DNA of 64,000 bases from Artocarpus heterophyllus (GCA_025403435.1 CM046341.1:23782908-23846907); one strand, 5' to 3'; positions 47,901-58,830 are shown, numbered from the stretch's first letter. Numbers and translations are program-made. The notes: a model not told the origin generated them from the sequence alone.

Positions 47901-48802
47901 CGGTGTGCTGTGGTGTGGAATGATGCTCCTGAGTCTATCACCCACGAATCAAAAGAACTGTCGACAGACAAGATTAAGGCATCCTGTTGCTCTTCAGTGG
48001 CGGCGTTAGCTGCGTCATTGGTCTTGTCTTCGTTCTTCCTTGGAGCCCTGCAGTTCTTTTTCAAGTGGCCCGTCTTCCCACAGTTCCAACACTCCATAGT
48101 CCTACCGTTCCTTGACTTGCTTCTCCCATTCCTCGACTTGCCTCTCCTGCCATTATCCTTGTTGGATTGCCTATCAAGTTTCCTGCCCCTATTATCAACA
48201 TTAAGGGCCGAGTTCGACGAAGAGGCTTCACCTGAGTCCTTCCTGCGAACTTCTTCCGCCAGAATAGAGTTTCTGACATCAACAAACTTCAATTTGGCAT
48301 TCCCAAGCGAATTTGTAATGGCCACCCTCATGGGTTCCCAACTGTTCGATAACGAGGCCAAAAGGATTAGGGCATTGATCTCATCATCGAATTTAATCTC
48401 TACCGAGACCAATTGGTTCAAGACGGTGTTGAAACTGTTCAGGTGCTCTACCACCGAGGCACCTTCAGGCATCTTTAAATTAAAAAGCTTCTTCATGAGA
48501 TGTACCTTGTTATTGGCTGAGGGCTTCTCATACATCTCTGACAGAGCCTTCATCATCCCTGCTGTAGTGGTCTCTTTCGCAACGTTGTGGGCAACGTTCT
48601 TTGACAAAGTCAAACGGATCACACCGAGTACCTGTCTATCAAGGAGACTCCACTCCTCATCCTTCATGCCTTCGGGCTTATTACCCAAAGGCAAGTGCAG
48701 TTTCCTGCTGTATAGGTAGTCCTCTACTTGCATCCTCCAATAGGAAAAATCTAAACCATCAAATTTGGTGATGCCGGCTGCCATACCTTCTTCTCCAGTC
48801 AT
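44903..48802 (-). CDS. Copia gag-pol polyprotein, intact, 1299 aa
   Basis: One ORF encodes all functions for copying the element through RNA. Gag comes first (about 1-235), with an Arg/Lys/Ser-rich stretch before the zinc knuckle CWNCGKTGHLKKNC (238-251, C-x2-C-x4-H-x4-C). Protease follows with DSG at about 290-292. The GAG-pre-integrase zinc region (LWHYRLGHMSEKG ... CEACIFGK) precedes the integrase core with FIDDSSRKVW, SDNGGEY and NGVAERMNRT. The linker is acidic. RT has LDVKTAFLHGDL and catalytic YVDD (about 979-982). RNase H has DADMAGD, STTEAEY, DSQSAI and ARTKHI. Length and domain order are those of the Tork (Tnt1) lineage. The RT reads QILRMRI where relatives usually have Gly in place of the first Arg, a possible weakening change. 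No stop or frameshift. The start at 48802 lies 20 nt past the primer site. Confidence 0.95.
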   Translation of the reverse strand: MTGEEGMAAGITKFDGLDFSYWRMQVEDYLYSRKLHLPLGNKPEGMKDEEWSLLDRQVLGVIRLTLSKNVAHNVAKETTTAGMMKALSEMYEKPSANNKVHLMKKLFNLKMPEGASVVEHLNSFNTVLNQLVSVEIKFDDEINALILLASLSNSWEPMRVAITNSLGNAKLKFVDVRNSILAEEVRRKDSGEASSSNSALNVDNRGRKLDRQSNKDNGRRGKSRNGRSKSRNGRTMECWNCGKTGHLKKNCRAPRKNEDKTNDAANAATEEQQDALILSVDSSFDSWVIDSGASFHTTAHRHVLENYVAGNHGKVYLADGEPLDIVGIGDVSLKMPNGSVWKIHKVRHVPKLMRNLISVGQLDDDGHKVTFNCGGWKVTKGAMVVARGRKAGTLYMNSSCRDTLAVADSAANTELWHYRLGHMSEKGMKVLHCKGKLPGLKTVDHSLCEACIFGKQKRVSFSKMGREPKSRRLELVHTDVWGPAPVTSLGGANYYVTFIDDSSRKVWVYFLKNKSDVFDAFKRWKAMMENETDLKVKCLQSDNGGEYLCEDFRRYCAENGIKMRKTIPGKPQQNGVAERMNRTLNERARSMRLHAGLPKMFWAEAINTAAHLINRSPSTPLKFKLPEEVWSHKQVDLSYLRVFGCVSYAHIDSTARSKLDAKSKKCFLVGYGGLEFGYRLWDDQSRKIIRSKDVIFNEGVLYKDRDSTDSRGSGSEDKKPEVIPLKDLPEVEVQNPEVEDQENIAPEGSQRTPATPVRRSSRTIRPPQRYSPTLHYILLTDRGEPESFDEAVEARDSVKWELAMRDEMDSLMSNQTWQLVKLPQGKKSLHNKWVYRIKDESDGSKRYKARLVVKGFQQKEGIDFNEIFSPVVKLTTIRTVLALVANEDLFLEQLDVKTAFLHGDLEEEIYMKQPQGFEVPSKENLVCKLQKSLYGLKQAPRQWYKKFDGFMCSNGFLRCQGDHCCYVKNFGDSYIILLLYVDDMLIAGGCKQEIDKLKKELSKEFAMKDLGAAKQILRMRITRNHNSLKLSQEEYVEKVLSRFNMGNAKPVNTPLASHFKLSKEQSPTTEQERDHMAKVPYASAIGSLMYAMVCTRPDIAHVVGVVSRYMSNPGKQHWEAVKWILRYLRGTTGLALCFKKSDLGLQGYVDADMAGDIDGRRSTTGYVYTLGGTAISWVSKLQKIVALSTTEAEYVAMTEASKEMIWLRSFLEELGHKQERGALHSDSQSAIHLAKNPAFHARTKHIQLRYHFIRSALEDGVLKLEKILGSQNPADMLTKTVPIEKLKLCATSVGLLHEA

Positions 48803-48822
48803 CGTTCTTGATCAAAACCTTC

Positions 48823-48834
48823 GCTCTGATACCA
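48823..48834 (-). promoter_or_regulatory. Primer binding site (initiator Met tRNA)
   Basis: Minus-strand TGGTATCAGAGC, perfectly complementary to the iMet tRNA 3' end, lies 2 nt inside the 5' LTR (48837-49531). Confidence 0.93.
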
Positions 48835-48836
48835 GT

Positions 48837-49531
48837 TGTTAGGGAATTAGGCGACTCCTAATTCCAAGGATCGTAAGAACGAACAATTGCAGAAAATAAA
48901 TAGGAGAAAAGAAGAAAAAGAGACCAAATTTTTTTACAAGTTCGTCCAAATTTGAGACTACGTCCTGTTTCTGCCGCTTGCAGATTCCACTATGATGAAG
49001 GAGATTACAGATTACAAGAGCAGTTTCTCACACACTCACAAATTGTGCTTACCAAAACTCTCTTCTATCTAACACCCAATGGGAATTTTTCTTCTCTCAA
49101 GGATGGAGCTCTCAAGAATTTTTGCCTCTCATAAAATTATGCCACTCACAATTTTCACACACACTCAACCCTAGCCACCTTGTGTCTATTTATAACCAAA
49201 GGAGGAGAAAAATAGCAACTAATAGGAAACCCTAGTAGTTTCCCCTTTTTGGGGCGTTTGAGTTCGACTCTAACTCAAAGTTTCGCAACAAACCAGACTT
49301 TGGACGCCGCGGCCCTTGTTTTGGGGGCCGCGGCGCTGGTTCATTCTCGGATGAGAGCCGCGGCGCTTGTTTTGGGCGCCGCGGCCCTGGTTCGGGCGCC
49401 GCGGCGCTCGTTTTTTAGCGCCGCGGCGCTCGTTTTTTAGCGCCGCGGCGCTGTGTCTCTGCCCCCCCCACACAGCACTTTTTTTTTTTTCTTTCTCCTT
49501 TGCTAGGTTGATTTGGCTCCATATTGCAACA
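48837..49531 (-). repeat. 5' LTR of the Tork-like Copia
   Basis: It is 695 bp and nearly identical to 44173-44844. The GC-rich palindrome array (49302-49455) has seven units here, the last two being tandem TAGCGCCGCGGCGC copies. Several units carry transitions (GGACGCC, GGGGGCC, GAGAGCC). Confidence 0.92.
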
Positions 49532-50088
49532 TTTTGGACATATGCAAGGTCATAAATAGCTCATAAATCATTTGGTGATGCAATTTCAGTTGATACTACA
49601 TATCTCACAAATAAATACGATATGCCTTCTGCTTCATTTGTTGGAGTAAATCATCATGCATAATCAAATATTGCTTGGGTGTAGATTGTCATCGAATGAG
49701 GATAAAAGAACTTATATTTGGTTGGAGTGTGTGAAAGGTCTTCCTCCAAATGCAATAATAATTGATCAATGCAAGGCTATTAAGGGAGCTCTTAAAGAAG
49801 TGTTTCCTAATGATCGTCATCGACATTGTTAGTGGCATATCATGAAAAAAATTCCTAAAAACTTGAGTCGATTTAAAGATTGTAAAGACATTAGTAATAC
49901 TTAAGTAGATATCGTATATGAATCTATGACACATGAATCTATGACACAATCATATTTTGAAGAAAGGAGTAAAATGTTTGAGGACAATAATCTCCAAAAC
50001 AATGAAAGGCTAAATTCTTTGTATGCAAATCGATTTCTTTGGGTTACAACTTTTGTGAAAGACACGTTTGGGTAAGAATGTCTACTAA
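49532..50088 (+). pseudogene. FAR1-related (FRS) pseudogene, piece 2 (MULE transposase domain)
   Basis: It continues piece 1: WTYARS, then [33 protein letters not shown], a TAA in place of Gln, a frameshift, then LLGCRLSSNEDKRTYIWL, PPNAIIIDQCKAI, VFPNDRHRHC, a TAG, and WHIMKKIPKNLSRF. The Asp of VDTTY and of IIDQ are two of the MULE catalytic acids. It then reads LNSLYANRFLWVTTFVKDTFG and MST. Several stops and frameshifts make it a pseudogene. The homology breaks at about 50088 at a truncated CRM-like LTR and resumes with ESMN at 61259. Confidence 0.85.
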
Positions 50089-50270
50089 ATGGCTTGTTGA
50101 AAGGTTGCACCAGATAGTAGGCTGGTCAAAAATGAATTTTTTTAGCTTTAATCACACCTTGGACCATTAAGCCGAAATAGGCTTGCAAAACTCTATTAGA
50201 TTTCACATTGGACTCTATTGCGCTTTTATTGGCTGAATTCATATTGGGCTTGGGTTGCTCAAGTGCATCA
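50089..50270 (-). repeat. Truncated 3' LTR of the CRM-like element
   Basis: 182 bp, matching about 61080-61258 of the 5' LTR and ending (plus strand) AAGTGCATCA. The remaining roughly 370 bp are deleted at the junction with FRS piece 2. The neighbouring minus-strand CCAGGGAAGAA (50271-50281) is a plausible polypurine tract. Confidence 0.8.
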
Positions 50271-50704
50271 TTCTTCCCTGGTTGAAAGGGACTCACCCTC
50301 GAGTCTAGTTGCTCGTCATCTAATGGGGAGAAGGATCCTAGACATTGAAAGTTGCTGAAACTCCATAATCACGAGGAATCTCCACCTTGTATGTATTTTC
50401 ATTAATCTTCTTAACAACTTTGAAAGGACCGTTGGCTCTAGGTTGAAGTTTAGCATACTTTCTGTTTAGAAACCTTTCCTTTCTCAAATGAATCCACACC
50501 AAATCTCCTTCATTAAACACAACCTTCTTTCAATGTTTATTAGCTTGATTCTTATATTTTTCAGTTTGCTTCAAGATCTTGTTTCTTACTTGTTCATGAA
50601 TTTTCTTGATGCATTTAGCTCTTTCTTCAGCTTCCCCACTAAAATGATTGTGAATACGAAGAGGAGATAAGTCCAAAGGGCCAATAGGATTCATTCCATA
50701 AACT
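50271..50704 (-). pseudogene. CRM-like integrase C-terminal region
   Basis: Reads YGMNPIGPLDLSPL, then RNKILKQTEKYKNQANKH, then (50338-50520) FNEGDLVWIHLRKERFLNRKYAKLQPRANGPFKVVKKINENTYKVEIPRDYGVSATFNV, the GPY/F-type DNA-binding tail of Gypsy integrases. Stop codons follow toward the LTR. It is continuous with the integrase at 55093 once the intervening solo LTR is ignored. Confidence 0.85.
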
Positions 50705-51579
50705 GCTTTTGTAACACCCTGTCATTAATTAAGAATGATTAGTGTATTAAATGGTGAATTAGTGTGTCATAATATAATTTAAAACCTAATCTAACCATTG
50801 TGTGACATTTTCAAATTATTGTTACTTTTAATTATTTTTAATCACTTTTAATTATTTTATTTGTCGTTTGTTGTTTTGAATTTTGAAACAAAACAATTTG
50901 TCGAATACCAACTACGTCCTTTTTTGCAAAACTGTTGGTGGCACATGGTTTTACTCTAAAAACCACCCACTCTCCCTCTCTATTTATTTCCCTCTCTCTC
51001 CCTTTTCTTTCCCTCACTCACTCGCAGCTCTCCCTCCCTCTCATTGTCTCTCTCTCTTTCTCTTCCTCTTCCAATTTTTGATTCAAAAACAAAGCTCAAG
51101 CTTTGATTCTTAGCGAACTGGAAGCTCAGAAAGATGTTTGAACACTTACAAACTCGAACTCAAGCTCAAACTTCAAGGTTAGTTTACTTTTTTCAAAACT
51201 TTGCAATTTTTCTCAAATTTCTCAATTTTCTTTGTATTTTAGAATCCGAACTCGTTTAAGCTTAGGAAACCTAATTTGGTACCCGAATCATCTAGAATAT
51301 AGGTTTAGTTTGATGAAAGACGTATTTAAATCAAGTTTTTCTATTTTTTTTTATTTTTCTCATTTTTAGATTTCTTTAAAAATTTCTATGCAAATCTTGT
51401 TCAAATGTGTTTAAGAGTGTTTTAGTATGTTTTTCTATCACATGTAAATGTTTTCTATGCCTGGAAATTGAGAAAACAAGTTGGAAATGAAAATTTGAGC
51501 TCGGGAGGCCAAAGCTCAAATCTAGAACTTTCTAGATTTTTCTAGTTCGACATGTTAGATTCATGAGTCCGGTAGGCCA

Positions 51580-53590
51580 TGTTAGACACGTATGCCCTAA
51601 GGAGTAAAAATGTAATACGTTTTTGGAGACATTTTTATCAATAAAGAATTTATTCTTTTATATATACCAAATCTTATCCTCTTTACGTTCATATTTGTTG
51701 AATGTATGATAAGCAAACAGTAGTCTGAGACTGTCAGTCTGAACCTTAAAAATTGGGCATATGATGGACTGATTATGCGGAAGACACGATTTTTAAGGTG
51801 ACGGTCTAAAACATATGATCCACAATCGAGGAAATAAAGTTGGGCGCTTTATTCATGTAAAGATTGTTATGTTGTCTATATCCCTTTTGGGAGATGGTTT
51901 ATCTTGATCATCAGAGTTGGACTCCGTGAATAGAAACATTGGCACGTTGTCATAGGTGACGATATGTTGGATCGGGACATAAAATGAATTGATTTGGGTT
52001 AATAATTCTGTCTCGGCAAATCAATTCACTTTAGACAGTCATTTGTATTGTATCTTAATCCTGAGATGAATAATGGGCCCGTTGTCTCGACTTGTGTCTT
52101 TTGATGTGCCAAAGGGTGACACCCACATCTCATAGTGGTATGCATACCGGTACGTTGGAGGCATGACTCTTGATAGCGTAGACTTGTTATTCATAGATAT
52201 GGAATCCACAGCTCCTCTTTAGGAGTAATGATATCCTCTTATATGTGTTGTCCTGTAATTGGAAAACTGGAACGCTCAACCATTTGGATACATAGGTGTA
52301 ACCGAATGGTATACTATCTTTGGATGGTAAGTTTTTAATGGTGAGACAATGGAACGTAAGATAAAAATAATCAGGAAGGTAAGATAGAACTTGTCCTTAA
52401 GCCGATTATGGATGATCATATGGGGATGCGATACATTATGATATGTCATGAAGACTTAGCTACACGAGCTTCGTAATTCTATAAAGTTCGAGAGTACAGC
52501 TCCAAGCTTTTAGTGGAGTAGCGTAAGAGTTGATAATTGTGAAATGTATATCTGGGATATTAGGTTTCATAATTATCATGAGCTTGAACTTTATAGGTCC
52601 ATTTTGGTCCCCTTTGCTAGCTCACAAAGTCCTGTAACGACACGGCGTGCTTTTCCAATAATTGGTGACTTATGTCGGATTTATCAGATTGGTTTAAAAT
52701 TTGTAAGAATCAAATAATTCATGTTTGTTTATCAGTTGAATTAATTTTGTAAGAAATTAGTTCAAGATAAACTTGTTGAATTATTGCGATCAAATAATTC
52801 TTGTCTGTTTATCGGTTGTTTTAATTTTGGACAAATTAGAACAAGATAAACTTGTAGAATTATTGTGAATTGATTTATTTTCTTAGAGATTATCTTGATA
52901 AAGTTTGTTTTGATCAGATAACTTCTCTATTGGGTTATTTAAATCAAAACTGAGACTTTATCTTTTAGAATCTCAGGTGGAAAATAAGAGATTCGCGGAG
53001 ATTTTTTCTCTGGAGTTCGGCCTGCCGAATAACGTGTTCGGCCTGCCGATCAGCAAGAGATAAGATTACACGTTTTCACGCGGATCTTATCAGATATTGA
53101 TTCAAACTTGATTCTGTTTCGAGTTTTTGAGACCTAATCTGATACGGACTGACCCTAGGACCAATAGCTATATAAAGGGAGTAAGTCTCATGATTTACTC
53201 AGATCAAAAAAAGATCAATAGAGATCAATTTGAGAGATTAAGAGTGATACTCTTCTAGTGAGCATCTGAAAAACTCCTTGAGAGCTTTTGTTCACAAATC
53301 ACGAACACTAGCTTTGGGTTCTCTCTATTGGTTGGAAGGAGAGTCACCGGTGGAAGGGTTGTACGTGTGAGCCCACACTCACTCCAGTTGTGGATAGAGA
53401 ATAGCAAAGAAGACCAGTTGGTTGAGGCTTTTTTGGAACGTTACTTCTCTACACAGGTTGCGGAGGTTCTTCGGCATACTAAGGTTAGTAAGATCTGTCT
53501 AATTTATACATATAACATGTCAAACTTGTGTTTTGGAAATTACTCTGATGAAAAATTTTTAAAATTCCGCTGCGCACTTTGTTTCCAACA
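51580..53590 (+). mobile_element. Copia solo LTR, 2011 bp, with perfect GGCCA target duplication
   Basis: It starts TGTTAGACACGTATGCCC and ends TTTCCAACA, the same family as the LTRs at 27992 and 35544. Identical GGCCA flanks lie at 51575-51579 and 53591-53595. The 104-codon ORF at its end corresponds to sequence in the other LTR copies and is not a gene. Confidence 0.92.
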
Positions 53591-54121
53591 GGCCAAACTC
53601 ATCCCTTTGGTAGGCCGAACCTGGGAAAATTCGGTAGGCTGAACTATGTAGTTCAACAGGCCGGACTAGGGAATTCGGCAAGCTGACCGGCCAAAGGAAA
53701 AAATGGCTATTTTTCACCCATTTGCATTGTTTTAACCCAAATTGAGAATTTAAACTTTATAGCATAATTTTACAAACATAAATGGCATACTAGGACATCA
53801 TGAGATAACATAGTATTGTAGAATACTTTGAGATGAGAATTGGTTTACCTTTAAGGTCATTCGTGGTTCCGTGGAACTAACGTATAGCGGAGTGAGACTG
53901 CGGTGGTGAGCACCGATGCAGAATATCGAGGTAGGACTTCTACCCCTTTCTTGGTAGCCAGGTTTATAATGGTTTTGGCCCTAAGATTCTTTCAAAATGT
54001 TTTCAATAAATGACAAAATGTTTTAAATATTTTCAAAGGGGGCCTTCGGCCACAAAAGATCTCTTGCCCAATGATCTATTTCAAAATTGATTTTTAAGGA
54101 ATGAGTAAAATGAATTTCTTA

Positions 54122-54241
54122 GGGCCCGTCTGTTTCGATACTCGAATAACGGTTCACATCATTTTGCTATAGTATTTTCTCTCACAAAAATTTAAATCTT
54201 TATTCAAATACTTTATTCAAATACTCGAACCAAACGGACCC
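54122..54241 (-). mobile_element. PIF/Harbinger (Tourist)-like MITE, 120 bp, copy 2
   Basis: The reverse complement aligns end to end with 10880-10999. Termini are GGGCCCGTCTGTTTCG and CGAACCAAACGGACCC. TTA lies on both sides (54119-54121 and 54242-54244), the Harbinger target duplication. It sits within the Gypsy solo LTR. Confidence 0.85.
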
Positions 54242-55092
54242 TTAATATTTTTCATTTCTTATTTAAGAATGAATGTTCATAATGTACTAAATAATAAATG
54301 TAAATGAGAATACTTGGTAAGAAAAGACATGAATAATGACATAATACCAGACGCGCTATAAATACCGTCCGGAATAAAATAATAAATCATGATGCCATGT
54401 ATAGAGATCGGGTCGTGGAGAGTGCGACCTTGGGGCAGGTTCTGAAACTCAGTTGGGCCATTTTGATGGTGATACCATGGCTTTGCCTAAGAACAAGTAA
54501 TAAACGATAACTCCGGATAAATAGGAATTTTAAAGGTAATGATGAAATTAATATGTTTTATTCATGTTTCTAAAATTTTATAAATTATTCTCGAATATGA
54601 AAATTTATGTTTAGAACTAATGCTTTTCTAAACCTAGTCCTAATGAGCCTTCTGCTCACATTTCTTTATTTGTTTTAAAACCCTTTTTTTCTTAGGTAGA
54701 TTGCAGCTTAGGATCGACAAGAAGGCAACAGAGCAAACAAGTAAGTCGTAGGAATGCAGTTTAGATTATTGCTTTATTTAGATCAAGGCATGTAATATTT
54801 AAATGTTTATCTCTAGTATTAAACTATGATTGTAATATTTTATTGTCGATACTATATGTGTGTACTAATGGTGGCCGATGGGGCCCGGCCTATGTTTAAC
54901 TGTCTTTAATATATTACTTCCTAATTAACTATTTTAAAATAACGATAATTGTTTTAAACTATTTTGAACTATCACGTTTTTTCAAAAAAAAAAAAACCCC
55001 AAAAACATTTAATTGGTGATTTTTATCAAAAATTTTGGTTTAATTAACTTAATTAATCCACCACGTCACTACCCGTACTCTGAGGTATGACA

Positions 55093-57368
55093 GCTTCAAA
55101 AGGAGAACAACCTGTAGTTTGACTTGTAGAACAGTTGTAAGCAAACTCAACTTGAGGTAATAAGCTCTCCCATTCTCTAACATTCTTCTTCACCAAGCTT
55201 CTAATCATAGCTCCTAAAGATTTGTTTACAACTTCAGATTGTCCATCTGTTTGTGGATGATGAGATGAACTAAATTGAAGCTTAGTTCCTAACTTTTTTC
55301 AAAGAGTTAGACAAAAATGACTCAACAATTTTAAATCTCGGTCAGAGTGATAGACTTTGAAATTTCATGAAGCTTGACAATTTCTTTGAAGTAAAGGTCA
55401 GCAACATTAGTGGCATCCAAAGTCTTATTGCAAGGAACAAAATAAGCTATTCTAGAGAATCTATCAACTATCACCATTATAGAATCTTTACCTCTTTGAA
55501 TTCTTGGCAATCCCACAATGAAATCCATACTCACATCTTCCCACGGTACTGTTGGAATTGGAAGAGGGGTATATAATCCAGCGTTGCTCCCATGCACCTT
55601 AGCTTTTTAACAAGTAACACATCTCTTCACAATCTTCTTAACATATTGCACAAGCTTAGGGTAGTAGAAGTTTTCCTGCACTAAGATCAAAATTTTGTCT
55701 CTGCCAAATGTCCAGCAAGCCCTCCACCATGAGCTTCACGAATTATGGCTTCTCTAAGTGAACAATTTGGCACACAAGGTTGTTGACCCCTGAAAAGATA
55801 ACCTTCATGAAACAAGCTTTCTAAAGATTGCCAAAATCAAATTCATCTGCATAAAGGTTTTTAATAATCTCAAAACCAATCACCACAGATTGCATAGTGT
55901 TCAATAAAACGTGCCTTCTAGTCAATTCATCCGCCACCTTATTCGATTGTCTAGATTTATGTTTAAGAAAAATTTGAAAATTTTGAAGCAATTCCACCCA
56001 TTTTGCATGTCGTGCACTTGGCTTATGTTGGGTGCTTAAGTACTTCAATGCCTCATGATCTGAATAGAGCACAAACTCCATAGGTAGCAAGCAGCGACTC
56101 CAATGACTAAGAGCTTGAATGATTGCACAGAATTCTTTGTCATATGTGGAATACTTTCTTATGGCATCGTTCACCTTCTCACTAAAGAAAGCAATGGGTC
56201 TTCCTTCATGGCTACGTACAGCTCCAACTCCCACATTAGATGCATCACAATCCACTTCAAACACTTTGTTAAATTCTGGAAGTATAAGAACTAGGGCTGT
56301 AGTCATCTTCTTCTCGATAAGATCAAACACTTTGCTCTCTTAATGCTTGAAATACACTCCTTAGATGCTCCACGTGCTCTTACAAAGATGTACTACAGAC
56401 AAGAATGTCATCAAAGTATACAACCACAAACTTCCCCAAAAAAGGGTGTAAGAACATGTGTCATGAGTCTCATAAAGGTACTTGGTGCATTTGAAAGCCC
56501 AATTGGCATCAGAAGCTATTCATAAAGTCCCTTCCCAGTTTTGAAAGCTGTCTTCCACTCATCTCCTTCACTCATTCTTATTTGATGATATCCACTTTGA
56601 AGATCAATCTTGGAAAACACCTCAGCTTTATGAAGTTGATCAAGTAAGTCATCCAACCTCGGAATGAGAAACTTGTATTTGATGGTAATTTTGTTGATAG
56701 CTCTACTATCAACACACATGTGCCAAGTTCCATCCTTTTTTGGAACCAAGAGAGCCGGGACACCACATGGACACAAGCTTTCACGAATCAAGCCTCGAGC
56801 TACAAGCTCTTCCACTTGCCTTTGTAATTCAGCTCGTTGAATTGGATTCATTCGACAAGCTGCCTTGTTTGGGAGAGCAGCTCCAGGAATAAGATCAATT
56901 TGGTGTTGTATATTCCTAATTGGTGGTAAACCAATTGGAATATCATCCGGTACCACGTCCTTGAACTCCTCCAATAATTGCAGCCTTAGTTCATGATGTG
57001 GTGCTTGTTGAGTGGTCGTAGCATCCACAACCAAGAGAGCATAAAACTTCTCTTGATTAATCAAAGCTTGCTCTACTTGTGAACCTGTTACAAAAAAAAT
57101 CTCCAAACTCCCTAGAGTCTTTCAATTCTAGTTTCAATGGTGCTAACATAATACGAACACCATCCTTGACAAAAGAATGAGTATTCTTAAAACCATCATG
57201 TGAAACCTTCCTATCATACTGCCATGGTCTTCCAAGCAACAAATGGCAAGCATCCATTAGTGCTACATCACACCAGACTTCATCTTTGTCGTTTTTACCA
57301 ATGGAGAAAGAAATCAAGCACTTCTTTGTAACTTTTAAACCGCTGCCCTTTTGGAACCATTGAATCTT
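55093..57368 (-). pseudogene. CRM-like pol: protease end, RT, RNase H, integrase core
   Basis: Reading right to left: protease tail with ALMDACHLLLGRPWQYDRK (57057-57317); RT with IDLQSGYHQIRM (56516-57106); a TAG at 56516-56518 where Trp is expected; then [12 protein letters not shown] and catalytic YFDD near 56410-56421. RNase H follows (55821-56330) with FEVDCDASNVGVGAV, YDKEFCAI and YSDHEALKYL. Integrase has a zinc region (about 55610-55800) and [19 protein letters not shown] (55331-55597), a degraded SDRD site, then HHPQTDGQ-type and NCSTSQTTGCSPFEA sequence to 55093. Stops and frame changes between segments show it is dead. Confidence 0.88.
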
Positions 57369-57373
57369 GTATT

Positions 57374-58783
57374 TGTTGGGTTTGGTGCCCTAAAAGCTGT
57401 GACATTGTACATATTGTTAATAAATAAATAAAGTAACATTTATTATTATTTTGGTTGCTTATATGTGTTATGAATACATTTATAAACATCAAAAAAATTC
57501 CATGATTATTTATGTGACTATAAATTTAGCATATAAGTGTTATATGCTTAGAGATAAAATTTATAGATAATAATCTAAATAGTCCGTAATAATTAATTAA
57601 AGTTTGGGATCTTTAATTAAATATTACAAGTACAGTCCAATCTCATTTAGAATGAAATAGTCATTATCCAGACTATTAATGTAGAGACATTAGATTAGAG
57701 GTACTTTATATAATGAGATTATATAGGACTGGACCAGATAAATTATGAATCTCTAATAATCATCTGTTACAAATAGAGTATTCAAATTTTTCACTATGAT
57801 GATCATATATTTGACAGTCTTAATCCTGAGTATTTATTAGACTCTTATTTATAACATTATGTTTTTTGACTTGCATGATAAGATTTGTCTAAACACATAT
57901 CATAACTTAGCATCTTAGAAACATAACGTAATACATGGCTGAGAATAATATTATACAGATATGGAATCTATTCCTTCCCTATGAAAGTTAGAAAAATAGT
58001 TCTCTTGAGTGATAATTCGAGGTTTGAACAGTAGAGCACTCGTTTGTAATAAGATTATGAATTAACTGTTCATTAGAGGATTATTGGAACTCAAGGATAA
58101 AGATATAATAAGAGAGGTAAACAGAAATTGAACCTAGCTCTTATTATGAACTATTTATGGAGGACTGACTTATATGTAATGATTATATCAATGGACTACT
58201 CGCTAATTTTCTTTGAGTAATTTTACTATAATCTCAAGAGTTCAGTTTCAGGTTTTTAGTGGAATAACACTGAAACTAATAAATTTGGCACATTAATCAA
58301 AGAGTTTAATTAATTGTCAAATTTATTGGAGCTTGGGTTATAGGTCCATAGGTCCCCAATACCACATCTGTAACACTATATTGAATTTATGCATATAATG
58401 AATTATACATATTTAGTTTGGAATTATTGAATTCTGAATTAATTATTTCACACTTGAATTATTAATGTGACACAGAAAAATGTTCTCTGTGACACATAAT
58501 GTAATGTGATAAATGTTGTCACATTTAACTGAGTATTAGTTAATTAATTAATTGATTAATTTTAAAATCTATTCTTAAATAAATATGATTTATTTTTGAA
58601 TTTAGATTTAAATATATATATATATATATATGGTTTTGAACCAAATCTTATATATATATATATAAGATTTTATAATATATTAATATATATATATATATTT
58701 TTGAATTCGTTTACATAAAGTAAACGTTTACTTTTTTCTTACCTTTTATATATATATATAAAAGAATCACGTTTGACTCGGAC

Positions 58784-58830
<47 letters not shown>

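Larger units (their letters stand above)
44173..49531 (-). mobile_element. Young, apparently complete Ty1-copia element (Tork/Tnt1-like), 5359 bp
   Basis: LTRs at 44173-44844 and 48837-49531 (672 and 695 bp) start TGTTRGGGAATTAGG and end ATATTGCAACA. A perfect iMet primer site, a purine tract and one uninterrupted 1299-codon gag-pol ORF lie between them. The LTR length difference comes mainly from one extra unit in a GC-rich repeat array. It is inserted in a FAR1-related pseudogene; the duplicated target is a T run (TTTTT left, TTTT right), so its exact length is ambiguous. All parts for autonomous movement appear present. Confidence 0.93.
50710..55092 (+). mobile_element. Gypsy-type solo LTR (about 2.37 kb without nested insert) inside integrase
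   Basis: It begins TGTAACACCCTGTC and ends GGTATGACA, with flanks GCTTT (50705-50709) and GCTTC (55093-55097), a 5-bp target duplication with one mismatch. The host integrase reading SPFEA|VYGMNP joins across it. A pyrimidine-rich leader (50960-51075) is in the plus direction. No internal coding region is present, so it is a recombination product. It contains a Copia solo LTR and a Harbinger MITE. Confidence 0.82.

Noticed and set aside
45149..48719. Plus-strand ORFs up to 269 aa across 45149-48719
   Set aside because: Antisense shadows of the intact Copia polyprotein on the minus strand.
57295..57492. 65-aa ORF spanning the protease/solo LTR junction
   Set aside because: Its N-terminal half is LTR sequence and its C-terminal half is read out of frame with the true protease.
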